DNA of 64,000 bases from JAIXWP01 sp964428835. Its GTDB lineage: Bacteria; Bacteroidota; Bacteroidia; Flavobacteriales_D; Sanyastnellaceae. The notes under the pieces are model-generated. The model did not search any database. It was not told the DNA's origin and saw nothing but the letters and a program-made list of their open reading frames with translations. Position numbers and translations under genes: made by a program. This document shows positions 37,847 to 45,308 of the stretch, piece after piece. The stretch is taken from contig CAYRZQ010000006.1 of the NCBI GenBank assembly GCA_964428835.1, positions 1 through 64,000 on the forward strand, given 5' to 3'. Position 1 is the stretch's first letter; each line of letters opens with the position of its first letter.

Positions 37847-40141
37847 TCACCTGCGTTTTTTCTTAGAACCTCGTGATCCGCTGCGTCCACCGCTGCCGCC
37901 GCGGCTTTTACCCTTGCTAAAATTGCCTCCAGTACGACCTTTGCTACCTCCAAAACTGCGTGAGTCGCGATTACCTCCGCCCGCTTTGACGAGCCCCGCG
38001 TCTTCTGCCAGAATATAGTCGAGTGATCTGGCCTGCAAATCACCATCATGAACCATCACCATTACTGAATCACCCATATGAAACTCACGCTTTGTGCGGA
38101 CTCCATAAACTACATATCGGTCGGGATCAAAGCTGTAATGATCGTCCATAATTGTATTGAGAGCAATCAATCCTTCGCACTTACTTTCTTTCTCTTCAAT
38201 ATAAATTCCCCAATCGGCAAGGCCGGAAACAATCCCTTCAAACACTTGTCCCTTGCGAGCAAGCATGAACTCCACTTGTTTGTATTTGATGGAGGCGCGC
38301 TCTGCCTCGGCTGCACGCTTCTCCATAGCACTGCTATGACGGCAACGCATCTCATATTCACTTTCATCCACAGGCTTTCCCTTCTCCAAATAGTGCTGCA
38401 ACAGACGATGTACCATCACATCGGGATAACGACGAATAGGAGAGGTGAAATGTGTATAAAAATCAAACGCCAAACCATAGTGTCCAATATTCTGGGTGGA
38501 ATACTCCGCCTTGGCCATGCTGCGAATGGTCATCACCTTAATCACACTTTCCTCGGGTTGTCCGATTGAAGCAGTAATGAGTTGCTTGATTGCAGCTGTC
38601 ATACCTTTCTCGTCTGTCTTGGGCAATTTATACCCCAATTGCTTCACAAACTTTCGAAGTTGTTCTATTTTATCAGGAGATGGTTCGTCGTGAACACGAT
38701 ATACAAAAGTTTTAGGCTTTGCTGTGTTGTTGAATGGAAGGCTAGGGTCCCCGATGAATGCAGCAACTTTGCGATTGGCGAGCAACATAAAGTCTTCAAT
38801 CAATTGATTGGAGTCTTTCATTTGTTTCACATAAACTCCCGTGGGAACGCCGTTTTCATCCAGCCTGAACTTTACCTCTTCGCTATTGAAATCGATACTT
38901 CCTTCGCTGAAGCGCTCGGCCCTCAGTTTCTTTGCAAGCCTATCGAGTATGAGTATTTCTTCTTTAAAGTCGCCTTCTTTTCCTTCAATAATTTCTTGTG
39001 CTTCTTCGTATGTAAATCGACGGTCACTGTAAATGACGGTACGTCCATACCATTCACTGTGTATTTCTGCCTCATCGTCTAATTCAAAAACTGCACTGAA
39101 ACATAGCTTTTCTTCATTGGGACGAAGTGAACATAAAAAATTGGACAATCGTTCCGGAAGCATTGGTATGGTTCGATCGACTAAATAAACACTCGTGGCG
39201 CGGTCAAACGCCTCGGCGTCGAGAATGGTATTGGGATGTAAATAATGACTTACATCAGCGATATGCACACCTACCTCATAGTGGCCGTTGGGAAGTTTTT
39301 GAAATGACAGCGCATCGTCAAAGTCTTTTGCATCGAAAGGATCGATTGTAAAAGTGGGTACTTTTCGGAAGTCACGACGTTTTGCGATTTCTTTTGGTGT
39401 AATTCCGGCGTCAATGTGGTTCGCATAGTCTTCAACGTCTCTCGGAAATTCACTGTTGAATCCAAATTCGGCAATAATTGCATGCATCTCCGCTTGGTGC
39501 TCGCCAGGCTTGCCAAATACACGCACTACACGTCCAAAAGGGCTACTGTCCGGACGATCCCAATCAAGTATTTGCACCAAAACTTTATCCCCATGTTGTG
39601 CGCCATTCAATTGCTCCTTGCTAATGTAAAAATCAACGTGAATACGTTTGTCTGACGGCAACATGAACGTTCCTACTTTTCCCACATCAAGAATGCCAAC
39701 AAACTCGCGCCGAGAGCGCTCTACAACTCTTAATATCTTCCCTTCCGGACGTCTCGACTTCGGATTAAATGTAACCTCAACAGTATCGCCATATAACGCA
39801 AAACCTGTTTTCCCCTTCGGAATTTCGATGTCCTTCTCTTGCCCTTCAATACTCACATATCCTTTGCCAAAACGATTGATTTCAATGCGCCCAATAGCGG
39901 AATACACGGAGGGTTGAGCGATTACATATTTGCCCGTTTCTACTTCCTTTAGCTTACCCTCTTGAGCTTCTAGAATCAGAATATCATGAATAAGCATGCG
40001 AACTCCGGAGTCAGTAATGTCTAACTCACCAGCCACTTGCTTATAATTCATTGGCTTCTTTTCATTTGCTTCAAATACACGAATAATCTCCTTGCGAAGC
40101 TCGGTTTTGAATGAGCCGTAGCTCGGTCTCTTTTTTGCCAT
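37847..40141 (-). CDS. rnr: Ribonuclease R
   Basis: 764 residues from ATG 40141 (MAKKRPSYGSF); 17 more upstream codons are open but look non-coding. Order: winged-helix-like N-terminus (about 5-70), cold-shock/OB domains (about 75-215), RNB catalytic domain with TIDPFDAKDFDDALSF metal-binding aspartates and GVHIADVSHYLHP (about 235-590), S1 domain (about 620-700), and a Gly/Ser/Arg/Lys-rich basic tail (SKGRTGG ... GSKKKRR). It degrades structured RNA 3' to 5', in rRNA/tRNA quality control and trans-translation. It stands next to tRNA(CAU) and is divergent from the 68-residue membrane protein. Confidence 0.96.
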   Translation of the reverse strand: MAKKRPSYGSFKTELRKEIIRVFEANEKKPMNYKQVAGELDITDSGVRMLIHDILILEAQEGKLKEVETGKYVIAQPSVYSAIGRIEINRFGKGYVSIEGQEKDIEIPKGKTGFALYGDTVEVTFNPKSRRPEGKILRVVERSRREFVGILDVGKVGTFMLPSDKRIHVDFYISKEQLNGAQHGDKVLVQILDWDRPDSSPFGRVVRVFGKPGEHQAEMHAIIAEFGFNSEFPRDVEDYANHIDAGITPKEIAKRRDFRKVPTFTIDPFDAKDFDDALSFQKLPNGHYEVGVHIADVSHYLHPNTILDAEAFDRATSVYLVDRTIPMLPERLSNFLCSLRPNEEKLCFSAVFELDDEAEIHSEWYGRTVIYSDRRFTYEEAQEIIEGKEGDFKEEILILDRLAKKLRAERFSEGSIDFNSEEVKFRLDENGVPTGVYVKQMKDSNQLIEDFMLLANRKVAAFIGDPSLPFNNTAKPKTFVYRVHDEPSPDKIEQLRKFVKQLGYKLPKTDEKGMTAAIKQLITASIGQPEESVIKVMTIRSMAKAEYSTQNIGHYGLAFDFYTHFTSPIRRYPDVMVHRLLQHYLEKGKPVDESEYEMRCRHSSAMEKRAAEAERASIKYKQVEFMLARKGQVFEGIVSGLADWGIYIEEKESKCEGLIALNTIMDDHYSFDPDRYVVYGVRTKREFHMGDSVMVMVHDGDLQARSLDYILAEDAGLVKAGGGNRDSRSFGGSKGRTGGNFSKGKSRGGSGGRSGSRGSKKKRR

Positions 40142-40249
40142 AGATGCAAAGCTAACAATTCCGTGGGGACATGCACACGGGTCTTGAGCCAATCCATAAA
40201 CAATGGATTGTTGTATTTGCTTCGGTCATGATAAATAACATGTTTTCTA

Positions 40250-40265
40250 TGTGACCATTGTCACC
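40250..40265 (+). promoter_or_regulatory. Crp/Fnr-family operator-like palindrome
   Basis: TGTGA-CCATTG-TCACC matches the TGTGAnnnnnnTCACA consensus at 9 of 10 specified positions. Its centre (40257.5) lies about 42-43 nt upstream of the start expected from the -7 box at 40288, a class II activator position. Confidence 0.5.
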
Positions 40266-40287
40266 ACATCGACCGTTGTTTCAAACC

Positions 40288-40295
40288 TATGTTTG
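40288..40295 (+). promoter_or_regulatory. -7 box TATGTTTG before the small membrane protein
   Basis: Exact TAnnTTTG match, 24 nt before ATG 40320. No TTTG-type -33 element is visible at the usual distance, as expected for an activator-dependent promoter. Confidence 0.55.
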
Positions 40296-40319
40296 CTTTA
40301 TCACGAAAACCAAATTATT

Positions 40320-40526
40320 ATGAAAAAGAACATGGGTAGTGCAGACAGAATGGTGAGAGTCATCATCGCTGCGATTGTTGCAATTTTATTCTTCACAAAT
40401 GTCATCACAGGTACTGTTGGCGCGGTGCTTCTCGCGCTAGCGGCCATTTTTGTATTGACAAGTCTCATCAGTTTCTGTCCGCTTTATGCCCCCTTCGGCA
40501 TTACCACTTGTAAAAGGAAGGCTTAA
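40320..40526 (+). CDS. DUF2892 (YgaP-like) small inner-membrane protein
   Basis: 68 residues from ATG 40320 (MKKNMGSADRMVRVIIAAIVA). The NMGxxDRxxRxxxA pattern with two membrane helices and a CPLYxPxGxxT ending (FCPLYAPFGITTCKRKA) is the DUF2892/YgaP-like membrane family. In other bacteria this domain occurs alone or after a rhodanese domain; here it is alone. Its function is unclear. The Crp-like box upstream and the terminator just after the stop suggest a one-gene regulated unit. Confidence 0.85.
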   Translation: MKKNMGSADRMVRVIIAAIVAILFFTNVITGTVGAVLLALAAIFVLTSLISFCPLYAPFGITTCKRKA

Positions 40527-40566
40527 AAAAGAGAGGCAGACCAACCCGCGATGATCTGCCTCTTAT
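40524..40566 (+). terminator. Terminator fused to next promoter
   Basis: AAGAGGCAGA-type stem (AGAGGCAGA at about 40532-40540) pairs with TCTGCCTCT at about 40555-40563. A-rich before and TTATATTT after; the T-rich tail is also the -7 box of miaE. Confidence 0.75.
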
Positions 40567-40571
40567 ATTTG
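40564..40571 (+). promoter_or_regulatory. -7 box TATATTTG of miaE
   Basis: Exact TAnnTTTG match ending 4 nt before ATG 40576, so the mRNA is predicted to be leaderless or almost so. It overlaps the terminator tail of the upstream gene. Confidence 0.6.
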
Positions 40572-40575
40572 CACC

Positions 40576-41175
40576 ATGGAAAAGAAAAAGGTAATGCTTG
40601 GTCTTAAGCTGCCTACCGATCCAAGGTGGGTAAATATTGTCGAAAAGAATATTGAGGAAATTCTCACCGATCACGCCTATTGTGAACAAAAGGCGGCGAG
40701 CAATGCTATTAGTACCATTGTGCGTTATCCTGAATATGACGATGTGGTAGAGGAAATGGTGCGCATTTCACGTGAAGAGATGGAACATTTTGGGATGGTT
40801 CATGAAGAACTCCGCAAACGAGGTCTTTCTCTGGGCCGCGAGAGAAAAGATCCCTACGTACACGACCTAGCGGCATTTATAAAGCAAGGCGGGAGCAAAG
40901 AACAACAATTTGTCGATCGCATGCTTTTCGCTGCAATGATCGAGGCACGCAGCTGTGAAAGATTTCGATTGCTCTCTGAACATATTTCCGATGAAGGTCT
41001 TCGTTCATTTTACTATGATTTAATGGCGAGCGAAGCCGAGCACTATGCAACCTTTATCGGATTTGCACGCAAGTATGGAACCGGTGTTGACGTTGAAAAG
41101 AGATGGCAGGAATTTTTAGATTTCGAAGCTACACTCATGAACAAATACGGTAAAAAGGAGACAATGCATGGGTAG
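40576..41175 (+). CDS. miaE: tRNA-(ms2io6A)-hydroxylase MiaE-like
   Basis: 199 residues, ferritin-like di-iron four-helix protein. The metal ligands can be seen in order: DHAYCEQKAASNA (Glu), EEMEHFGMV (Glu/His), EARSCERFRLL (Glu) and SEAEHYATFI (Glu/His), two ExxH pairs at the proper spacing. MiaE hydroxylates the isopentenyl side chain of ms2i6A37 in tRNAs that read U-starting codons. The GNAT gene starts inside its 3' end (8-bp overlap), so the two are co-translated. A -7 box lies 4 nt before the start. Confidence 0.92.
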   Translation: MEKKKVMLGLKLPTDPRWVNIVEKNIEEILTDHAYCEQKAASNAISTIVRYPEYDDVVEEMVRISREEMEHFGMVHEELRKRGLSLGRERKDPYVHDLAAFIKQGGSKEQQFVDRMLFAAMIEARSCERFRLLSEHISDEGLRSFYYDLMASEAEHYATFIGFARKYGTGVDVEKRWQEFLDFEATLMNKYGKKETMHG

Positions 41176-41674
41176 CTACTTTGTCCGAACAGCTACCGTA
41201 GAAGATGTCGCGTTGATTCAAGATATTGCTGCACGCGTTTGGCCACAAACATATAGTACTATCATTTCCAACGATCAAATAGACTACATGCTGGAAATGA
41301 TGTATAGCGCAAAATCTTTGCGCGAGCAAATGACTGAGAAAAAATGTGTTTTTATTATTGTAGGTAATACCGAACAATCATTCGGTTTTGCCTCTTTTTC
41401 CTCTTTTAGTAATGAGGTTTTTCGCCTTCACAAATTGTATGTGGATGTTGCCGCACAAGGCCTCGGATTGGGCGTTATGCTCTTGAAAGAAGTATGTAAG
41501 CGAAGCTTGGAAAGTGGAGGAGAAGTGCTGGAATTAAACGTAAATAAGTACAATAAAGCAAAGAGTTTTTATGAAAAAAATGGATTCACGATTTATCGTG
41601 AAGAAGTCATAGATATCGGCAACGGCTTTGTGATGGATGATTTTGTGATGCGAAAATCTCTTTTACCCCTGTAG
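41168..41674 (+). CDS. GNAT family N-acetyltransferase
   Basis: 168 residues. The acetyl-CoA-binding A motif is LHKLYVDVAAQGLGLGVMLLKEV (about 88-110), followed by LNVNKYNKAKSFYEKNGF (motif B, about 124-142), standard for GNAT enzymes of the RimI-like/general class. The substrate cannot be told. It overlaps miaE by 8 bp and the convergent kinase gene by 12 bp. Confidence 0.9.
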   Translation: MGSYFVRTATVEDVALIQDIAARVWPQTYSTIISNDQIDYMLEMMYSAKSLREQMTEKKCVFIIVGNTEQSFGFASFSSFSNEVFRLHKLYVDVAAQGLGLGVMLLKEVCKRSLESGGEVLELNVNKYNKAKSFYEKNGFTIYREEVIDIGNGFVMDDFVMRKSLLPL

Positions 41675-43159
41675 CTCAATTCTGAATGTAGTTCCTTTAC
41701 CAGGCTCGCTTGCCTTCACGTATATGCGGCCTTTGTGGTAGTTTTCGATAATACGCTTAACAAGTGACAGCCCAAGTCCCCAACCTCTTTTCTTAGTCGT
41801 AAATCCTGGTTGAAAAACCGTTTTCCATTTATTTTTTGGAATTCCTTTTCCCGTATCTGTTATTTCTACGCAGGGTGTGCCGTTTTCATTGAATATGCGG
41901 ACGTTTAGTTTGCCCTCACCGTCCATGGCATCCACTGCATTTTTTACCAGGTTTTCAATCACCCATCCAAATAGCGGTACATTTAGAAGTGCTAACATTC
42001 CCTCTGCTTCACTGCTCATTGAAATGCTAACACGTGTGCTAACCCTACTCTGCAAATAGTCAAATGCATTTTTCACAACCTCATCTAATTCCAGCGCGTG
42101 CAATTCAGGAACGGATCCTATTTTACTGAAGCGATCTGTTATGGTATTGAGGCGATCGATGTCTTTATTTAACTCCGTTAGTGTCACATTATCTACTCCT
42201 TGCGCTTCTAGCAAACTTGACCAAGCCATCAATGAGGATAATGGAGTGCCGAGTTGATGAGCTGTTTCTTTAGCCATTCCGACCCATACTTGGTTTTGCT
42301 CAGCCTTGCGGAATGTAGAAAATATGAGATATGCAATGAAAAGGAAAACACCAATCAAAATCAACTGAAATACTGGAAACATTTTAAGCTGTTTGAGCAC
42401 TTGTGAATCTTCGTAGAAAATCACCTGAGTGCCTTGCCCGGGAAGCTCGATTTTAATTTGATTATTGCCTTTCTTCATAGACTCCAAAGTCGAATAAAGT
42501 TGCACTGAGTCGCCTGCAACCATTGGATCTATATTTCCATATCGAATAATGGATTTTTCAAGACTATCTGTCACAATCACGGGAACCGAAGCGGCATTAA
42601 TCACCGTTTCTGAAATAAAAGAATTGATCAAATCGTCCATGGTGTGCTGCAACTCCATGAAGATGTAGCTGTCATTGTAATATACGCGCAGACCTACCTC
42701 AGGAAATCGAATGGGGTCATATTTTTCCTGCATCACTTGGTAAAGTGAGTCAATGTAAACAGTATCGCTCGCCTTGTCTTCGGGTAGGTTGGCACTGTTG
42801 GAGAGCTTTCCTTTTTCATCGAAAATAAGAATTGGAATAGTAGTATTACCCCAAATAAAATCAGTGACAAAGGTGAGATCATTTTGATCACTTGGATCGC
42901 TTAGAATTTGATATGCTTTGGCAAGCAGTTTAGCTTTTTTACGCTCTTCAGTGCGCAAATTTTCAAATAAGTTTTCAGTGAATTTTACAAGCGTAGCGCG
43001 GCGTTGAATAGCTTCACTCCACAACTCTACTTTTTCTCGCTCACCTTGACGAATCTTTTCAGCGATGTGATTGCTATACCACAAAGTTATGCCCACAATG
43101 ACCATCGCCACTGCAAACAAAAAAATCTTCCACCGCTGTTTATTACTGTATAGATTCAC
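41663..43159 (-). CDS. Membrane sensor histidine kinase, periplasmic sensor
   Basis: 498 residues. Transmembrane helix 1 (about 11-28), a periplasmic sensor domain (about 30-255), helix 2 (about 256-280), then the H box MAKETAHQLGTPLSSLMAW and HATPase motifs (NLVKNAVDAMDGEG, ITDTGKGIP, GWGLGLSLVKRI). The AHQLGTPLSS form of the H box is common in Bacteroidota kinases. Start is GTG 43159. No response regulator is adjacent. The periplasmic signal is unknown. Confidence 0.9.
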   Translation of the reverse strand: MNLYSNKQRWKIFLFAVAMVIVGITLWYSNHIAEKIRQGEREKVELWSEAIQRRATLVKFTENLFENLRTEERKKAKLLAKAYQILSDPSDQNDLTFVTDFIWGNTTIPILIFDEKGKLSNSANLPEDKASDTVYIDSLYQVMQEKYDPIRFPEVGLRVYYNDSYIFMELQHTMDDLINSFISETVINAASVPVIVTDSLEKSIIRYGNIDPMVAGDSVQLYSTLESMKKGNNQIKIELPGQGTQVIFYEDSQVLKQLKMFPVFQLILIGVFLFIAYLIFSTFRKAEQNQVWVGMAKETAHQLGTPLSSLMAWSSLLEAQGVDNVTLTELNKDIDRLNTITDRFSKIGSVPELHALELDEVVKNAFDYLQSRVSTRVSISMSSEAEGMLALLNVPLFGWVIENLVKNAVDAMDGEGKLNVRIFNENGTPCVEITDTGKGIPKNKWKTVFQPGFTTKKRGWGLGLSLVKRIIENYHKGRIYVKASEPGKGTTFRIELQG

Positions 43160-43190
43160 TCAGCGAAGATAGTTAAACACGGAATAGAAC

Positions 43191-43300
43191 GAGAACCCCA
43201 AAGGGGCACGGCAAGAACAAGAACAAGAACGAGAACCTGAAGGGGCGCGGCGAGAACCTCAAAGAGGTGCGGCGAGAACCCCGAGGGGGCGCGGCGAGAG
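43191..43300. repeat. Degenerate tandem hairpin repeats and GAACAAGAAC tract
   Basis: Four imperfect units of about 22 bp, GAGAACCYCRARGRGGYGCGGC, each with a small covarying hairpin (CCCC-AAA-GGGG, CTC-AAA-GAG, CCCC-GA-GGGG), plus GAACAAGAACAAGAACGAGAAC at 43214-43235. The 417 bp between the kinase and DUF4402 genes contains only such repeats and a terminator. Confidence 0.8.
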
Positions 43301-43333
43301 ATTCTGAATTCTGAATTCCGAATTCAGAATTGG
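43299..43333. repeat. GAATTC/AGAATTC short tandem repeat
   Basis: ATTCTGAATTCTGAATTCC then GAATTCAGAATTG; the same words recur at 43535-43545 and 44275-44298, on both sides of the DUF4402 gene. Confidence 0.75.
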
Positions 43334-43366
43334 GAACCTGGATTTCCGATTTTGTCTAGTGCCACC

Positions 43367-43437
43367 GACCCCGTTAGGGGTCACATGTCTATAGCCCCCA
43401 GGAAATGCGCCCCCCATCCCCGACCCCGTAGGGGTCG
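43367..43437. repeat. Two GACCCC/GGGGTC palindromic repeat elements
   Basis: GACCCC-GTTA-GGGGTC at 43367-43382, followed by ACATGTCTATAG, and CGACCCC-GTA-GGGGTCG at 43421-43437. From memory this core resembles a dispersed palindromic repeat of Bacteroidota genomes; not checked. Confidence 0.6.
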
Positions 43438-43497
43438 AACAATGGAACGACGAATAAATGTAATTTCAAATCATCAAGCGTTGAATGTATAAAAACG

Positions 43498-43530
43498 AAA
43501 AAAGTCCCGACACCGTCAGGACCTTTTATT
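43498..43530 (-). terminator. Terminator of the DUF4402 gene
   Basis: GTCC-C-GAC pairs with GTC-A-GGAC around ACC. The minus strand ends in TTTTTT; the plus side (CTTTTATT) could make it bidirectional. Confidence 0.75.
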
Positions 43531-43547
43531 ATTTCGAATTCAGAACT

Positions 43548-43573
43548 CTCGTTCTTGTTCTTGTTCTCGTTCT
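43548..43573. repeat. GTTCTTGTTC simple repeat, left flank of DUF4402 gene
   Basis: CTCGTTCTTGTTCTTGTTC and CGTTC directly before the stop codon end of the DUF4402 gene; reverse complement of the tract at 43214-43235. Confidence 0.75.
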
Positions 43574-43576
43574 ATC

Positions 43577-44086
43577 TTAGTTATAAGCAACGATCACGTC
43601 GAAGCTTCCGCTGTAAAGACCAGCTGCTTGTTGAGCTGATACGTTCAAAGTAGCACCTACTTGAAGAGTAGCTTCACCGTTAGCATCGAGTACTGAATCA
43701 GCACCAAGGCTAGATACGAAGTTGTCTACAGTCATTTGTTCTGCACCACCAGCAGTTTCGATCACGATAGAAGCAGGAACTTCGATAGTGAAAGAAGCAT
43801 CAGCATAACCGTTGATGTCGAAAGAAGCAGCGTTGCTAACGTTACCAGCTTCGATCAAAGTCACACCACCAGTTGAAGTGCGAGCTCCGTCAGTAGCGAT
43901 TACTACAGTACCTTCAGAAGTACCAGAAGCGATGTTACCGAAAGCGAGGTCAGCAGTCTTAACGATTTCCAATGGTTGGATGATGTTAGCAGAAGCTGTA
44001 GCAGTAGCAGAAGCTGTTGGGTTACCTTGAGCGAAAGATGAAACTGAAACAACGATTGCAGCAGTGAAAACTAAAAACTTTTTCAT
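43577..44086 (-). CDS. DUF4402 exported protein, probably highly expressed
   Basis: 169 residues. Signal peptide MKKFLVFTAAIVVSVSSFAQ, then the DUF4402 fold: ATASANIIQPLEIVKTADLAFGNI near the start and a closing AGLYSGSFDVIVAYN. DUF4402 proteins are beta-rich exported proteins of unclear, possibly pilin-like or surface role. There is no T9SS sorting domain. Codon use is unlike its neighbours: nearly all Asn are AAC, Ile ATC, Phe TTC, and Gly/Ala/Ser mostly GGT/GCT/TCT, the pattern of a very highly expressed gene. It is flanked on both sides by similar simple repeats. A terminator follows. Confidence 0.88.
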   Translation of the reverse strand: MKKFLVFTAAIVVSVSSFAQGNPTASATATASANIIQPLEIVKTADLAFGNIASGTSEGTVVIATDGARTSTGGVTLIEAGNVSNAASFDINGYADASFTIEVPASIVIETAGGAEQMTVDNFVSSLGADSVLDANGEATLQVGATLNVSAQQAAGLYSGSFDVIVAYN

Positions 44087-44236
44087 GGTTTTAATGATTT
44101 AATTTGTTATTTAAAATTTGTTTATTGAGTTGTCAAGCATTAGCCAATGCCCGTGCCAACCCACGCCACAAATCACTAAAACACACGCCAATCAAGGCTT
44201 TCAGAAGTATATGAATTTCTTGCCAGATAGAAATTT

Positions 44237-44265
44237 GTCCCATCGTGGGACGCCGCGTCCCGCGG
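44237..44265. repeat. Paired small hairpins (GTCCCA/TGGGAC, CCGCG/CGCGG)
   Basis: GTCCCA-TCG-TGGGAC at 44237-44251 and CCGCG-TCC-CGCGG at 44253-44265. They resemble in layout the hairpin repeats at 43191-43300. Confidence 0.6.
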
Positions 44266-44274
44266 TGGAACAAA

Positions 44275-44351
44275 ATTCAGAATTCAGAATTCAGAATCTC
44301 TCGTTCTTGTTCTTTGTTCTGGTTCTTGTTCCTTGTTCTCGTTCTCGTTCT
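44275..44351. repeat. AGAATTC and GTTCTTGTTC simple repeats, right flank of DUF4402 gene
   Basis: Three AGAATTC/AGAATC words, then about 50 bp built from GTTCTTGTTC, TTTGTTCTG and CTCGTTC words. The same two repeat types, in the same relation, occur left of the gene. Confidence 0.8.
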
Positions 44352-44360
44352 AAAAATTAA

Positions 44361-44384
44361 CAGGGCAACCCGAAGATTGCCCTG
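44361..44384 (-). terminator. Orphan terminator facing left
   Basis: CAGGGCAA pairs with TTGCCCTG; the minus strand continues TTAATTTTTA. No minus-strand gene lies upstream of it before recO (plus). A second hairpin (44405-44425, CGCCC-ATA-GGGCG core) lies beside it. The remaining 44426-44573 is AT-rich with nothing recognised. Confidence 0.6.
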
Positions 44385-44573
44385 CCTAACCTAACTTTAA
44401 ACATACACCGCCCATAGGGCGATGTAACTTTTGCATATTTTGTCGCAAGCATGATGCTCGCTGATATATCAATTTAATGTGTCAAAATTCATCAATTAAA
44501 TATTGGTTTTCAATATATAAATCAAGAGATTTGAACCACGCATTGTGCAAACCGTGCTAAAATAACAAAAGAA

Positions 44574-45308
44574 TTGGAACAGCATACAAAAGGGATTGTT
44601 TTTCAAACCATTAAGTATAAAGATAATCAAATTATTGCTAGAATCTTTACAAAGTCGCTCGGTTTGAGAGCTTTTTTAGTAAGAACAAGCAAAAAAGGGA
44701 AGTCTGGTACTTTTGCACAACTACAACCTCTTACCATCCTAGAACTAAACGCTAAAACGAAAGAAAATACCAGTTTAGCGACATTTACCAATTCGAGAAT
44801 CGCGATTCCATTCACTGATATTCCTTTTAATCCGGTCAAAAGCGCAATTGTACTTTTTTTAAATGAGGTGCTCTATAAAACAGTAGCCGACGATTATCAA
44901 AATGATGAATTGTATGATTTTATAGAAAATGCCTTACAGCTCTTAGATCACAGTGTTAAAATCCGAAACTTTCATCTCTGGTTTTTATCACAACTCACCA
45001 AATATTACGGTTTTTCTCCTGTAGAGGAGGATACCAATTTTGATCTCGAGTTCTTTGATTTTGTCACAGGACAATTCACCGCAATGAGGCCCGGACATAA
45101 AAATTATATTGAAGGTCACTATAAAATTCTATGGGCACAGATGCTCACCACCACCTTCGAACAAATGGATGACTTGAAGATTTCTGGCCTAGAGCGAAAA
45201 GGTCTTTTAGAATATCTATTGCACTACATCAAGCTCCACCTCGAAAATGTTCGAGAATTCAAGAGCTTGGATGTACTGCATGAGGTTTTTACTTCTGAGA
45301 CTCGATAA
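44574..45308 (+). CDS. recO: DNA repair protein RecO
   Basis: 244 residues, the usual RecO length. N-terminal OB-fold begins TKGIVFQTIKYKDNQIIARIFT with LGLRAFLVRTSKKGKSG, followed by a helical C-terminal domain (IRNFHLWFLSQLTKYYGFSP). As in many Bacteroidota RecO proteins, the C-terminal zinc-binding cysteines are absent. RecO loads RecA on SSB-coated DNA in the RecFOR pathway. Start is TTG 44574; an in-frame stop lies shortly upstream. It converges on the OmpA-family gene with a 20-bp overlap. Confidence 0.9.
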   Translation: MEQHTKGIVFQTIKYKDNQIIARIFTKSLGLRAFLVRTSKKGKSGTFAQLQPLTILELNAKTKENTSLATFTNSRIAIPFTDIPFNPVKSAIVLFLNEVLYKTVADDYQNDELYDFIENALQLLDHSVKIRNFHLWFLSQLTKYYGFSPVEEDTNFDLEFFDFVTGQFTAMRPGHKNYIEGHYKILWAQMLTTTFEQMDDLKISGLERKGLLEYLLHYIKLHLENVREFKSLDVLHEVFTSETR

